A DNA stretch of 64,000 nucleotides from Pseudomonas frederiksbergensis (GCF_001874645.1 NZ_CP017886.1:310001-374000); one strand, 5' to 3'. Positions 20,001 to 28,267 are shown, counted from the stretch's first letter. Program-made: numbers and translations. Notes: generated by a model from the sequence alone, not told the origin.

Positions 20001-21395
20001 ACCGGCCAGACACTGCACTACGACTCCCAGAGCCGATTGCTTCGGGTCACCGACAGTGGCGGCAAAGTCGTCAGCCAGTACCGCTATGACGCTCACAACC
20101 ATTTGCTGGGTGTCACCCGGGGCACACAGGCTGAAACCCTGCGCTTTTATCAGGATGATCGCCTTAGCCGCACCGAACAGGGCAACCAGAAAATCGATTA
20201 TCTGTACGTCGGCGATCAGCCCCTGGGCCAGCAAGAGCAGGATGATCCGCAGCAGGCTTTGCTACTGTTGACGGATGGTAAAAACAGTGTGCTGGCGGAA
20301 AGTGATCGGAATGAACTGCGTAAAGCGGTTTATGGCGCCTATGGCGAACGCAACCCGGACGACGAGTTGAAATGCCTGCTTGGCTTCAACGGCGAAGTGC
20401 GTGACGAACAGAGCGGCTGGTACTTGCTGGGGGTCGGCTACCGGGCTTACAACCCGACGCTGAGGTGCTTCCATAGTCCGGACTCGTTGAGCCCCTTCGG
20501 TGCCGGCGGGTTCAACTGTTACACATACTGCACGGGCGACCCAATCAACAATACCGACCCGACGGGGCATGCCAACCGGGGGGTTAACTGGGGTGGGGTG
20601 GGGGGTGCGATTTTGTCGGCCATCGGTATCGGACTGACCATCGCAGCGGTGGTGGTGGCTCCGCCAGTTGGCGCAGGGGCTATTGCATTCAGTATCACGT
20701 CTACAACGATTGGTCTTGGTGGTGGCGGCTATGGCATCTATGAAGGCGTCATGGGTAATACCGCTACCAAATTGACAGACCGTGAAAAACACACCACGAG
20801 TTCCCTGATCTCCGGCGGGGCAGACGTTGCGTTGGGCGGGATCTTCCTTGGGAGGGCCCTCAGTACTGCTGCCAAGGCTGCCAGAAATGCGAAGTTGGTC
20901 AACGCTAGAGACGCATTAGCTGCTAGCGGGAATCATTTTGCCCCGGGCGCAGCAAATGGAACGCCTTGGCCGCAGGGTGCGCGGGGTGCGCCTGGAGTTC
21001 CGGGGCCTGCTGGACCTGCGGGGGCAACTGGGCCTCAGGGAGCACAGGGAGTGCCGGGAGCTCCAGGGCGTCGCGGACCTCAAGGAGTTCCGGGGCCTGC
21101 AGGCGCGACGCCGAACATTCCGGCAACTTCCGTACCACCACCCAGAAGGCCAGCGGCTCAAGTTACTGATACAACTTCCAATTCTGCTTTTGGTACGCGT
21201 GAACGCAGCTCTGGATACAACTGGACAGATCGCCAAAGAGATATAGACACTCGTAAGGCAACTGGGTACGTGGGAGACGGTGGAAATAGGGTGGAGGCGA
21301 ATATAACCGGTGATATTTCTCACGATCTAAGTTTAAATATTGCCAGCACCCGAGACATAATTTCTAATAATCTGGTCCTGCGCATACATCCTTAA
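17025..21395 (+). CDS. RHS-repeat protein with collagen-like C-terminal segment, N-terminally truncated
   Basis: Encodes 1456 residues. YD-repeat sequence runs from about residue 10 to the core end with GWYLLGVGYRAYNPTLRCFH and DPTGH (residues 1178-1182). The variable region then has a hydrophobic stretch (about 1190-1240), 15 Gly-X-Y triplets (1318-1362) and a 94-residue polar end with no recognised toxin fold. Related pseudomonad RHS proteins, from memory, carry roughly 270 more residues before the VLPTDDKASWRFDY stretch, so the front is missing here. ATG 17025 has no ribosome site and shares a CATG palindrome with the start of the opposing RHS tail. A terminator follows at 21423. No immunity gene is visible. 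Confidence 0.82.
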   Translation: MPSSRGESRSLVLPTDDKASWRFDYVPESGLTCLKHVYTPTGGHETVTYSGRPHYFPGVAGRTLPRVQAHVRDPGFGQPASETRYEYDAQDRNFVGFGSGLSWSDDGLDNLYKVRSAYEYETKEILWDASAGKAVRETKRVFNRLHLLTLEETTQYSSDPAKNTLQTTATDYHFDPSLDFKDQPPFCQLPKTVTQTWRHASATVPRHAEVTTTTYDNFGNLLTQVNANGVTETSEWYQAQAEVGCPADPQGFVRNLKSKTVTPAPSKFGDAPTLQTRYTYTAQLGLTGSGPWLALRDETLLNIVDANTATELRLLTHEYLSTPANPLTHGLIQRMTQTLHGRAETLTTTLYKYGITRNARAQTMVMRTESELIGFDDTPGKPIRKVITQEHSLLNGQKLLSQDDNDARIAYAYDRLGRVIEEIVAPDSDDYKASRVYTYMLTDGVEGQQAFQTATDVKGVKTITWLDGHNRVIKEERQDADALGGNPQAFRETYNATYNNLGQLIRETIIDWEGATDKPLTSHIHYDAWGEQYKVIGADGVAQITETNPPTQTLRSWTESTVAPIKVSGKSRTTINRFGKEDRIEALDAQDKVVSTSEYLYDGLGNCVEQTNEMGESTRFEFDLFARVQATILPDYTEVRRTYAAHSAGELPIDLRVVGPAGPVSVGAQTFDGLERRTTLEVGQRIQAFEYRGGQSQVSKMTTASNQEITYEYKPGLVGTPVGSIAPDEQSSFNYDVRSAQLTLSQNTQGEHTFNYNANGQLLKELWKEARSGKQWETRYTQTLNGRPLTRLDANGLVCSYTYDAIARLKTLTQGQLVAAFEYDNLGQVSETTTRNTHTGQALKTTLTYDEQGREITRLMALDGHPEQTISQTYRDDSKLQVRHLQVGGQTELQETFDYDPRGRMVAYNCEGPALPQDQYGNAIKEQLFEFDALDNMTGVYTLFADGKRDDAISYFSANDPCQKVEVTHNHPDYPASFKLDYDKDGNLLHDETGQTLHYDSQSRLLRVTDSGGKVVSQYRYDAHNHLLGVTRGTQAETLRFYQDDRLSRTEQGNQKIDYLYVGDQPLGQQEQDDPQQALLLLTDGKNSVLAESDRNELRKAVYGAYGERNPDDELKCLLGFNGEVRDEQSGWYLLGVGYRAYNPTLRCFHSPDSLSPFGAGGFNCYTYCTGDPINNTDPTGHANRGVNWGGVGGAILSAIGIGLTIAAVVVAPPVGAGAIAFSITSTTIGLGGGGYGIYEGVMGNTATKLTDREKHTTSSLISGGADVALGGIFLGRALSTAAKAARNAKLVNARDALAASGNHFAPGAANGTPWPQGARGAPGVPGPAGPAGATGPQGAQGVPGAPGRRGPQGVPGPAGATPNIPATSVPPPRRPAAQVTDTTSNSAFGTRERSSGYNWTDRQRDIDTRKATGYVGDGGNRVEANITGDISHDLSLNIASTRDIISNNLVLRIHP
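20976..21110 (+). repeat. Collagen-like Gly-X-Y coding repeat (15 triplets)
   Basis: Codes for 15 uninterrupted Gly-X-Y triplets (GAR GAP GVP GPA GPA GAT, then GPQ GAQ GVP GAP GRR, then GPQ GVP GPA GAT). Pro and Ala dominate the X and Y positions, as in bacterial collagen-like proteins. It sits in the variable tail of the RHS protein, 136 residues after the DPTGH core end. Confidence 0.93.
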
Positions 21396-21422
21396 GCCTA
21401 CGCTAGAAAACAAAGAAAACCA

Positions 21423-21458
21423 CGGGCTCCTTCTTTCGAAACAGGAGCCCGTTTTATT
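21423..21458 (+). terminator. Rho-independent terminator after the RHS gene
   Basis: Stem of 9 bp (CGGGCTCCT at 21423-21431 pairing with AGGAGCCCG at 21443-21451) followed by TTTTATTTC. It lies 28 bp behind the RHS stop and separates that gene from the fimbrial cluster. Confidence 0.85.
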
Positions 21459-21650
21459 TCATGAAACAGATACACATCTGCAAACACCACCTCTCCAACA
21501 CTGAGAGTTCTCTCATATCCCCTCCCCACCCTCCCCTCTACACTCCCGCCGCCGAGACACCACCCCCCTCCCCACTCACAACAATCGTGAGCACTTCCGG
21601 CATCGTCTCGGGCAATAAAGCCGGACTTGATCTAGCTAAGGATTTGTTAC

Positions 21651-22202
21651 ATGAAGACATCTTTGTTCGCACTACCATTGGCTCTTGCAATGGGCCTGGC
21701 CGCCACTTCGGCATTCGCCGCCGATGGTCGTATCAACTTCACTGGCAAGATCTCCAGCGCCACTTGCCCGATTGAAATCGTCAACCCTGAGAACGGCAAC
21801 GTCAGCAACCTGGTGTCCCTGGGCTGGGTTGATTCCAGCGCCTTCAAGGGTGTCAATACCGTCGCCGGTGAACGGTCCTTTCAAATGCGTGTAACGCCAG
21901 GTAGCGCGTGCGTACTGGACCCTCTGAAACTCGATGCAACCGTGACCTTCAACTCGGTTTACGGCGGCGGTGGCGACCACTACGGCCTCAAACCGAACGG
22001 CTCGCCAGCAAGAGGTGTCGCCGTCGCCATCAAGGACGTCAGCGGCGCTTTCATCAAAAACGGTGACACCTCCGTCGTTTACAAACTGGACGCGACCGAC
22101 CCAACGCTCATGGACTTCAGCGCCATGTACATCGCCACCGCAGCCACCGTAACGCCTGGCCCAGCCGACTCCGATGTCGAGTTCACACTCAGCCTTAACT
22201 GA
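21651..22202 (+). CDS. Major fimbrial subunit, chaperone-usher type
   Basis: Type 1-like pilin of 183 residues. It has a Sec signal peptide (about 1-23, ending AFA-ADG), the mature start GRINFTGKISSATCPIE with the first cysteine of the pilin disulfide, and the second cysteine in PGSACVLD. The N-terminal donor-strand segment alternates hydrophobic residues and the C-terminus DSDVEFTLSLN forms the beta-zipper. AAGGA lies 9 nt upstream of the ATG. It is first in the fimbrial cluster and a hairpin directly follows it, which fits the high dosage needed for the shaft subunit. Confidence 0.92.
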   Translation: MKTSLFALPLALAMGLAATSAFAADGRINFTGKISSATCPIEIVNPENGNVSNLVSLGWVDSSAFKGVNTVAGERSFQMRVTPGSACVLDPLKLDATVTFNSVYGGGGDHYGLKPNGSPARGVAVAIKDVSGAFIKNGDTSVVYKLDATDPTLMDFSAMYIATAATVTPGPADSDVEFTLSLN

Positions 22203-22221
22203 TCACACGCACCCGTTTTAG

Positions 22222-22251
22222 AACAACGGGCCTTACAGCCCGTTGTTTATA
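22222..22251 (+). terminator. Intra-cluster hairpin after the major pilin gene
   Basis: Perfect 10-bp stem AACAACGGGC (22222-22231) with GCCCGTTGTT (22238-22247), six-base loop and a short TATAT tail. It lies 20 bp behind the pilin stop and just before the chaperone gene. It looks like a partial terminator or a 3' stabiliser that raises pilin mRNA over the downstream genes. Confidence 0.75.
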
Positions 22252-22283
22252 TGCAATGTTTCGACACAGGGATTTTTTTTATT

Positions 22284-23039
22284 ATGTTCGGCTTCACTAA
22301 GCACCCCGCCCAGGTCAGGTGCGGGATTTTGTCCTGCGCGTTGTTCGGCGCTCTGACCCTATGGGTTCCACACAGCCACGCAGCCTTAACAATCAGTAGT
22401 ACCCGGGTGGTGTTCGACAGCGACAAGCGCAATGTATCGCTGAGCGTTTCAAACCCCAGCAATAAACCTTTTGCCGTACAAACCTGGGTCAATACGGCTG
22501 CCGACGATCAAGCCACTGCCGTGCCTTTTATCGCATCCCCTCCGCTGTTTCGATTGAATGCAGGCAAAGAGCAACACGTGCAGATCAACGGACTTCCCAA
22601 TACCTTGCCCAATGATCGAGAATCACTGTTTTATTTCAATGTTCAGGAGTTGCCACAACTGCAAGCAAGCGATACCAACCAGTTGAACATCGCGCTTCGA
22701 ACCCGCATCAAGCTGTTCTACCGCCCGGTCGAAATCAAGAGCAATCCAGTGGACCGCTTGCAAGAACTGCGCTGGTCGATCCAGCACATCGACGGCAAAC
22801 CTCGCCTGCAAGTGATCAATCCAAGTCCATTCCACGTGTCTTTCGTGCGTGTCGAACTGCGTGCCAATGGCCAGACCGTCACGCTCAAAGAGACGCCCAT
22901 GGCAGAGCCCATGGCGACCCAGCACTTTGAACTCGATGGCTTGAAGCCGACGCCGGGCATGCAGGTGAATTTTTCCGTGATCACCGACTACGGCGGCTAC
23001 ACAGCCCCCATGACGCTGCCGGTCGGCCTTGATTCCTAA
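22284..23039 (+). CDS. Fimbrial periplasmic chaperone
   Basis: PapD/FimC-type chaperone that holds pilins in the periplasm, 251 residues from ATG 22284. It has a signal peptide (hydrophobic GILSCALFGALTLWVP, cleavage near HSHA-ALTISS) and an N-terminal Ig domain with TRVVFDSDKRNVSLSVSNPSN and the FRLNAGKEQHVQI stretch. The family signature around the invariant Arg appears as RESLFYFNVQELP, and a second Ig domain follows to about 245. An alternative ATG at 22251 would add 11 residues; neither start has a strong ribosome site. It is followed 17 bp later by the usher gene. Confidence 0.9.
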   Translation: MFGFTKHPAQVRCGILSCALFGALTLWVPHSHAALTISSTRVVFDSDKRNVSLSVSNPSNKPFAVQTWVNTAADDQATAVPFIASPPLFRLNAGKEQHVQINGLPNTLPNDRESLFYFNVQELPQLQASDTNQLNIALRTRIKLFYRPVEIKSNPVDRLQELRWSIQHIDGKPRLQVINPSPFHVSFVRVELRANGQTVTLKETPMAEPMATQHFELDGLKPTPGMQVNFSVITDYGGYTAPMTLPVGLDS

Positions 23040-23056
23040 TATTGCGGACGTTCACC

Positions 23057-25570
23057 ATGCCCTCCTTCACACACCGGCGTACGCCTGTGGCGCAGCGCTT
23101 GCTCCCGATAGTCATGTTCACCGGTGCCAGTTCGGTGCTCCTGGATATCAAATCTGCCCTGGCGGATGCCCCCGTGGAGTTTCAATCCACGTTCATGCGC
23201 CAACTGGGCAACCATGCCGGCGACGCTGGCGCGCTGGCCCTGAAAACGCTCTCCGCAAGCCAGGATCTGGCGCCGGGACGCTACCTTGTCAGCATCGAAG
23301 TCAATCGCAGTTTTTTCGACCAGAGAGAAATTGAGTTCACCGCCAATCCTCAGGGTGATGCGCTTTCACCCTGCCTGTCATGGCAACTGCTCCAGGATAT
23401 GGGCGTCAGGCTCGACAGCCTGGCCGCGCCTGAAATGCCGGCCGATTCATGCGTTGATCTGCTGCGCCTGGTGCCTGGCGCATTGACTGAATTAGATGGC
23501 GGAAAACTGCTTCTCTCTATTTCCATTCCGCAAATTGCCATGCGCCGGGATGCCATCGGTTATGTCGATCCTCAACGCTGGGATTACGGCATCAACTCGG
23601 CGTTCATCAACTATCAGGCCTCTGCGCAACAGGGCCGCAATCAGTCGGGCCACAACAGCAGCCAGGATCTTTACCTCAACAGTGGTTTGAATCTGGGTGC
23701 CTGGCGCTTGCGCAGCAACAACGCCTTTCGCAGCGACTCGCAAGGCGAGCGTAGCTGGACTCGCGCCTACACCTATCTGCAACGTGATCTGCCCGGCCTG
23801 TATTCACAACTGACCCTGGGCGAGACGTTTACACCGGGTGAAGTATTCAAAAGCGTGCCGATCAAGGGCATCCAGATTGCATCCGACATGAGCATGCTGC
23901 CTGATTCACAGCAACACTATGCGCCGGTCGTGCGCGGCGTCGCGCAGACCCGGGCCAGACTGGAAATTCGTCAGAACGGTTACCCGATTTATTCCAGCTA
24001 CGTCAGCCCGGGCCCCTATGAGATCGATGACCTCACAATCGGCGGCGGCAGTGGTGAACTGGAAATCATCCTGACCGAAGCCGATGGTCAGGTGCGGCGT
24101 TTCACCCAGCCCTATGCAACGCTCAACAACCTGTTGCGTGAAGGCGTATGGCGCTACAGCACCAGCCTGGGCCGTTATAACGCCCCCTCTTTCTCATCCG
24201 AAAACACATCGCTGTGGCAAGGCACCCTGGCCACCGGCGCGGGATGGAATTCGACGCTTTACGGTGGATTGATGGCCAATGAATTCTATCGGGCAGGTAC
24301 GTTCGGTGTCGGCAGGAATTTCGGTTCCATAGGGGCGTTGTCGCTCGATGTCACACGTTCCTCCGCGGATATCGACTTGAAGGACGCCGGGCGTAATGTT
24401 CAGGGCATGAGCTACGCCGTCAAGTACGGCAAGTCGTTCGAAACCCGCACCAACTTGCGCTTTGCCGGTTATCGCTACTCCACCGAAGGCTATCGCGACT
24501 TCAGCGAAGCGGTGCGTGAGCGCAGTGCCGATCAGCGTTTTCGTGGCAGCCGACGCAGCCTGCTCGAAGCCTCGGTGTTTCAAAACATCGCAGCCGACAG
24601 CTCGTTGAGCCTGACGTTATCCCAGGAAGATTTCTGGCAATCCGATTATCAGCAGCGTCAGTTCCAATTCAATTTCAACAGCCGTTACAAGTCGCTCAAC
24701 TACAGCCTTTATGCCTCGCAATCGCTGAACGATGAGCAGTCCAACGACCGACAATTGGGCTTGAGTGTTTCCTTCCCGCTGGATTTTGGCAACTCCACCA
24801 CTGCCACCTTCGACCTGCGCGAAAATCGCGGCGAGTTGAATCAGCGGGCTTCCCTGTCGGGCCGTGGCGAAGGCGATCGACTCAACTATCGGGCGTCCGT
24901 GTCCAGTAATGAACGCCATCAACAAACCGGCGAGCTGGCAGTGGGTTATCAGACTTCTGTCGCCAGCGTCGGCGCAGGCATCACTCAAGGCAGCGCCTAC
25001 AACAACCTTTCACTCAATGCCAATGGCGCGCTGCTGGCCCACGCCGACGGCGTCGAATTCGGCGCCTACCTGGGTGAAACCAGCGGCCTGGTGCATGTGC
25101 CGGATATCGCCGGGGTCGGTCTGCTGAATGCCTCCAGCGCCAAAACCAACGATCGCGGTTATGCCTTGATCCCCTACTTGCAGCCTTACCGGGTCAACCG
25201 GGTCATTCTCGATACGAACCAGCTCGATCCAAATGTCGAGATCGACAACGGCGTGACCCAAGTGGTGCCGCGTCGCGGCGCGGTAGTGAAAGCGACTTTC
25301 CCCGCTCGGACAGTGCAACGACTGGTGTTGACCACACGTGATAGCCAAGGCGCGCCCTTGCCTTTCGGCGCTCAGGTCAGCAATGCCGATGGCGAAGTAC
25401 TCGGGGTTGTCGGCCAGGCCGGCCAAGTGCTGCTGGGCACTGTCGATGGCCAGCAAACCCTGAATGTGAGCTGGGGCAACGCCGCCACCGAGCAGTGCCA
25501 ACTGCAGTTCAATGTTCAGAACATGCCCACGGAGCAAGGCTACCGGGTTCAAGACCTGACTTGCCGCTGA
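23057..25570 (+). CDS. Fimbrial outer-membrane usher
   Basis: Outer-membrane usher that receives chaperone-pilin complexes and secretes the fibre, 837 residues, normal for the family. After a signal peptide (cleavage near ALA-DAPVEF) come the N-terminal chaperone-binding domain (about 40-140), the 24-strand barrel, the plug insertion around residues 225-325 (GYPIYSSYVSPGPYEIDDL lies at its edge), and C-terminal domains with a late cysteine pair (TEQCQLQF and DLTCR). ATG 23057 is preferred over TTG 23042. It is third gene of the cluster and is followed by a strong terminator. Confidence 0.93.
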   Translation: MPSFTHRRTPVAQRLLPIVMFTGASSVLLDIKSALADAPVEFQSTFMRQLGNHAGDAGALALKTLSASQDLAPGRYLVSIEVNRSFFDQREIEFTANPQGDALSPCLSWQLLQDMGVRLDSLAAPEMPADSCVDLLRLVPGALTELDGGKLLLSISIPQIAMRRDAIGYVDPQRWDYGINSAFINYQASAQQGRNQSGHNSSQDLYLNSGLNLGAWRLRSNNAFRSDSQGERSWTRAYTYLQRDLPGLYSQLTLGETFTPGEVFKSVPIKGIQIASDMSMLPDSQQHYAPVVRGVAQTRARLEIRQNGYPIYSSYVSPGPYEIDDLTIGGGSGELEIILTEADGQVRRFTQPYATLNNLLREGVWRYSTSLGRYNAPSFSSENTSLWQGTLATGAGWNSTLYGGLMANEFYRAGTFGVGRNFGSIGALSLDVTRSSADIDLKDAGRNVQGMSYAVKYGKSFETRTNLRFAGYRYSTEGYRDFSEAVRERSADQRFRGSRRSLLEASVFQNIAADSSLSLTLSQEDFWQSDYQQRQFQFNFNSRYKSLNYSLYASQSLNDEQSNDRQLGLSVSFPLDFGNSTTATFDLRENRGELNQRASLSGRGEGDRLNYRASVSSNERHQQTGELAVGYQTSVASVGAGITQGSAYNNLSLNANGALLAHADGVEFGAYLGETSGLVHVPDIAGVGLLNASSAKTNDRGYALIPYLQPYRVNRVILDTNQLDPNVEIDNGVTQVVPRRGAVVKATFPARTVQRLVLTTRDSQGAPLPFGAQVSNADGEVLGVVGQAGQVLLGTVDGQQTLNVSWGNAATEQCQLQFNVQNMPTEQGYRVQDLTCR

Positions 25571-25592
25571 CTCGGCCATTCGTTTACTCATA

Positions 25593-25628
25593 CTCGATGC
25601 ACCCTGCGGTGCATCGAGTTGTTTTTTT
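25593..25628 (+). terminator. Strong terminator between usher and adhesin genes
   Basis: Perfect 11-bp stem CTCGATGCACC (25593-25603) with GGTGCATCGAG (25608-25618), four-base loop, then TTGTTTTTTT. It lies only 15 bp upstream of the adhesin ATG, so adhesin expression needs read-through or a promoter inside or behind the hairpin. Confidence 0.88.
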
Positions 25629-25643
25629 CAGGACAGACACAGC

Positions 25644-26738
25644 ATGTCGAAACGATTACTGCCCGGCGCACTGTTCACACTTGCCGCCAGCGCACTGATG
25701 CCATTTGATACCGCCTACGCCACCAATTCGTGTTACTGGGGCACCAATCCAGGACCGATCCACTATGTGGCCAACGTGGGCACATTGTTCATCCCCAGAG
25801 ATGCCAAGGTCGGTGATCCCGTCGGCCCGATAGAGCAGCCGTTCCTTCAGAGCGGTGGAGGATTGTCCATTCACTGCGAAACCGATGGCACTCGACTGAC
25901 ATTCGAGGCCGCGGCGAAAGCCATACCGGTACCAGGTCCCATTGCTAGAGTGAATGGCACCCCCATGAGTGGCACCTTGCTCGAAACCAACATCGCCGGA
26001 GTTGGCGCCCTGATCAAATTAGGCGATCCCTACGATGGTTTTACCGCTGGCTACTGGAAGCTCAGCGGCTCTGAAAGCACAGTGCCATTCAATGCGTTCA
26101 TTGATTTCAGTACCCCCTTTGTCTTGCAGCACTCGTTATTGCGTGGCGTGATCACTCTGGTCAAAACGGGGCCGATCGGGCGAGGCATGCAACCCCTGGA
26201 CTCCGGCAAGGAAATGATCTCGGCCTCGTTCACCGGTCTACCCAATGCGTTCAGCCTGGCGTTGAGTGGTTCGGTCACTCAGGCAGAATGCACCCTGTCG
26301 GCCAATCCGGTCAGCGCCGACCCCGTCAAGCTCGGCGACTGGTCAACTACGCAATTTACTGGCGAAGGTGATACGACCGACCCGGTCCCGTTCAGCATTG
26401 CCTTGAACTCGTGCATTTCCGACCCGCTGCCGGGCGGCACGGTGACCAATGCTCACATCCGTCTGGAGCCCATGGCGGGTTCGACGACAATCGATGCCGA
26501 CCTGGGATTGTTCAGCCTGGGCAGCGGTTCTACCGCAAGGGGTGTCGGCATTCAGATACTGGGACGTGATGCCGCGACGCCTGTCACGCTGAACACCGAT
26601 GTCATTCAGGGCGCCATCCCGGCCAGCGGGGGCATGCTGCTGGAGTTCAATGCCCTCTACTATCAGACCGGAGCGACGGCAGACGTCTCGCCTGGGTCGG
26701 CGGATGCATCACTGGCTTTTACCATCACCTACAAATAA
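25644..26738 (+). CDS. Fimbrial tip adhesin-like protein
   Basis: Protein of 364 residues with a signal peptide (cleavage near AYA-TNSCYW). The N-terminal half (about 27-205) lacks pilin features and fits a receptor-binding lectin domain. The C-terminal half (about 210-364) is pilin-like, with QAECTLSANPV and a partner cysteine in ALNSCISDP, ending SLAFTITYK in the donor-strand position. Two-domain adhesins of this size cap chaperone-usher fimbriae. No receptor can be predicted. It is the last gene of the cluster, behind a terminator hairpin. Confidence 0.82.
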   Translation: MSKRLLPGALFTLAASALMPFDTAYATNSCYWGTNPGPIHYVANVGTLFIPRDAKVGDPVGPIEQPFLQSGGGLSIHCETDGTRLTFEAAAKAIPVPGPIARVNGTPMSGTLLETNIAGVGALIKLGDPYDGFTAGYWKLSGSESTVPFNAFIDFSTPFVLQHSLLRGVITLVKTGPIGRGMQPLDSGKEMISASFTGLPNAFSLALSGSVTQAECTLSANPVSADPVKLGDWSTTQFTGEGDTTDPVPFSIALNSCISDPLPGGTVTNAHIRLEPMAGSTTIDADLGLFSLGSGSTARGVGIQILGRDAATPVTLNTDVIQGAIPASGGMLLEFNALYYQTGATADVSPGSADASLAFTITYK

Positions 26739-26741
26739 ACA

Positions 26742-26774
26742 CGTTCCCCGGTAGGCCAGACCTGCCGGGGAGCG
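26742..26774. terminator. Possible bidirectional hairpin between convergent genes
   Basis: Imperfect stem CGTTCCCCGGTAGG (26742-26755) with CCTGCCGGGGAGCG (26761-26774). No T-run follows on either strand, so termination is only suggested by position between the adhesin gene and the convergent gene at 26789. Confidence 0.4.
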
Positions 26775-26788
26775 AACGAGATGCTCGG

Positions 26789-28267
26789 CTACGTGACCAG
26801 TTTCATCGCCATCGGTTTGCAGAGGCGGTAACTATGTCCCTGATCAAAGCTGACACTGGCATACAGGGTAAATGTCTCGTTAAGAGGCAAAGGCGCAACA
26901 TAGTCCTTGGGCAGTGGCGTAACGAACTTTCCACTGGCATTGAGCGGTGTCGGCGCGTCCGTCAGGAAATCTGTTCGAACGCCGGATGCCATCGACCACA
27001 CATTTATTCGCTGAGTGACCTCATGGTAAGCCCATTTATCTATTTCGATGTTGGCACCGGACAACGCCACCTTGCTCTTGGAGAGCGTCGCCGGTGAGCC
27101 GATTTGTGCCTCGGGGCAACCGACCGAGCCAAACGCTTCTCCAGACAACTCATTGATGGCCAGCGTATAAACCGCTGAGTGCTGTGTTTCATGACCGGCC
27201 CAATACCAGACCTCAACCTTGCGCCCATCGCCACTGACAGGGATGTTGGCTGCCACGACTGGAGCCGGGATAGCGAACTCCAGGCCGCCCGGGGTGGTCG
27301 GTTTCACGCCCATGACAGAGCCAATCCCACCCTCGCCGCCCAGACCGATAAAATCCACGAGCACAGCTTCATCGGGATCGACTTCCGATGCCGCCACCAC
27401 CACTATCACCCCTGCTGTACCCCTGAGTGGATTCAATATCCCCGTGCCACTCGGCGTACTGTTCGCCTGCTGGACGGTTGGAAACTTGCGTGGGGTGGGT
27501 GGGCGGATATTGACGTCCAGCTTCTCGTCATTAGATAGTACAGACTTGTTTCCGGCCCTGTCACACACCCGATAGGTCGCATAGAAAACTCCGTTGGCCC
27601 TGCGCAGCAAATCCCCCGTGAAGCTCACTTGCACGGGCTGTCCGATGTCGGTTTGCTCAAGCGTCCTGGTGCCTGCCACCTCACGCCCACCGGGAGAGAG
27701 TTCCCAATACCAGGTAATGACGTCACCTACTTTCTTCACGGTGTATTCGGGCACGGTTGCCAGTACCTGATCCTGATTGACCGGGTCGGCAAGATACGCA
27801 GCAGTGATTTGATTGGGAGGGAGAACTTTGGCAGGAAAAATCAGCTTGCCGCTGGTGACAGGCGCGGTTTTATCAACAGTGACACTAACCGGAACCGATG
27901 TCCGCGCAGGCGAACCATTCCAGGGTTGCAACCGGTAATACAAGGAATGAACACCCTCATCCAGTTTTGAGGTCGGGACCTGTAGCCACAGTAACGATGG
28001 ATCAAACGGGCTACCGGTCCCCTCAAAATGTTTTTCGGCGACAGGATTGTTTTCATCCCCATCCCAGATCAACTGGACGACATCGGTCAGGCCGGATACC
28101 GGAGCGTAATCACTCCATAATTCAAACTCCACACGCAACGGAACCAGCCATGCATCCTTGGGCAGCAGGTTTTCTTCACCACCAGGAACGGGTTCGAGCA
28201 CGCCGATGATATCGGGAGCGGTGAGACTGTTATCAAATTCATCAAGTGGCGCGGATTTTTTTGACAT
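26789..28267 (-). CDS. Ig-like repeat protein of unknown function (paralogue of 30831-32816)
   Basis: Protein of 492 residues without signal peptide or membrane segment. Several beta-rich modules are visible: an N-terminal module ending SVPVSVTVDKTAP (about 30-135), a second with YATYRVCDRAGNKSVLSN (about 140-250), then modules to the C-terminus. The xVDxTAP and D-x-AGN patterns are the same as in the neighbouring 661-residue protein, so the two are paralogues. ATG 28267 has GAGGG about 9 nt upstream. Not recognised as any named family. An extracellular or surface role would fit the fold but not the missing export signal. Confidence 0.75.
   Translation of the reverse strand: MSKKSAPLDEFDNSLTAPDIIGVLEPVPGGEENLLPKDAWLVPLRVEFELWSDYAPVSGLTDVVQLIWDGDENNPVAEKHFEGTGSPFDPSLLWLQVPTSKLDEGVHSLYYRLQPWNGSPARTSVPVSVTVDKTAPVTSGKLIFPAKVLPPNQITAAYLADPVNQDQVLATVPEYTVKKVGDVITWYWELSPGGREVAGTRTLEQTDIGQPVQVSFTGDLLRRANGVFYATYRVCDRAGNKSVLSNDEKLDVNIRPPTPRKFPTVQQANSTPSGTGILNPLRGTAGVIVVVAASEVDPDEAVLVDFIGLGGEGGIGSVMGVKPTTPGGLEFAIPAPVVAANIPVSGDGRKVEVWYWAGHETQHSAVYTLAINELSGEAFGSVGCPEAQIGSPATLSKSKVALSGANIEIDKWAYHEVTQRINVWSMASGVRTDFLTDAPTPLNASGKFVTPLPKDYVAPLPLNETFTLYASVSFDQGHSYRLCKPMAMKLVT

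Noticed and set aside
14636..21395. The RHS region considered as a toxin-complex (TccC/SpvB) operon
   Set aside because: No TcA or TcB/SpvB-type genes are present, and both RHS genes lack their N-terminal parts.
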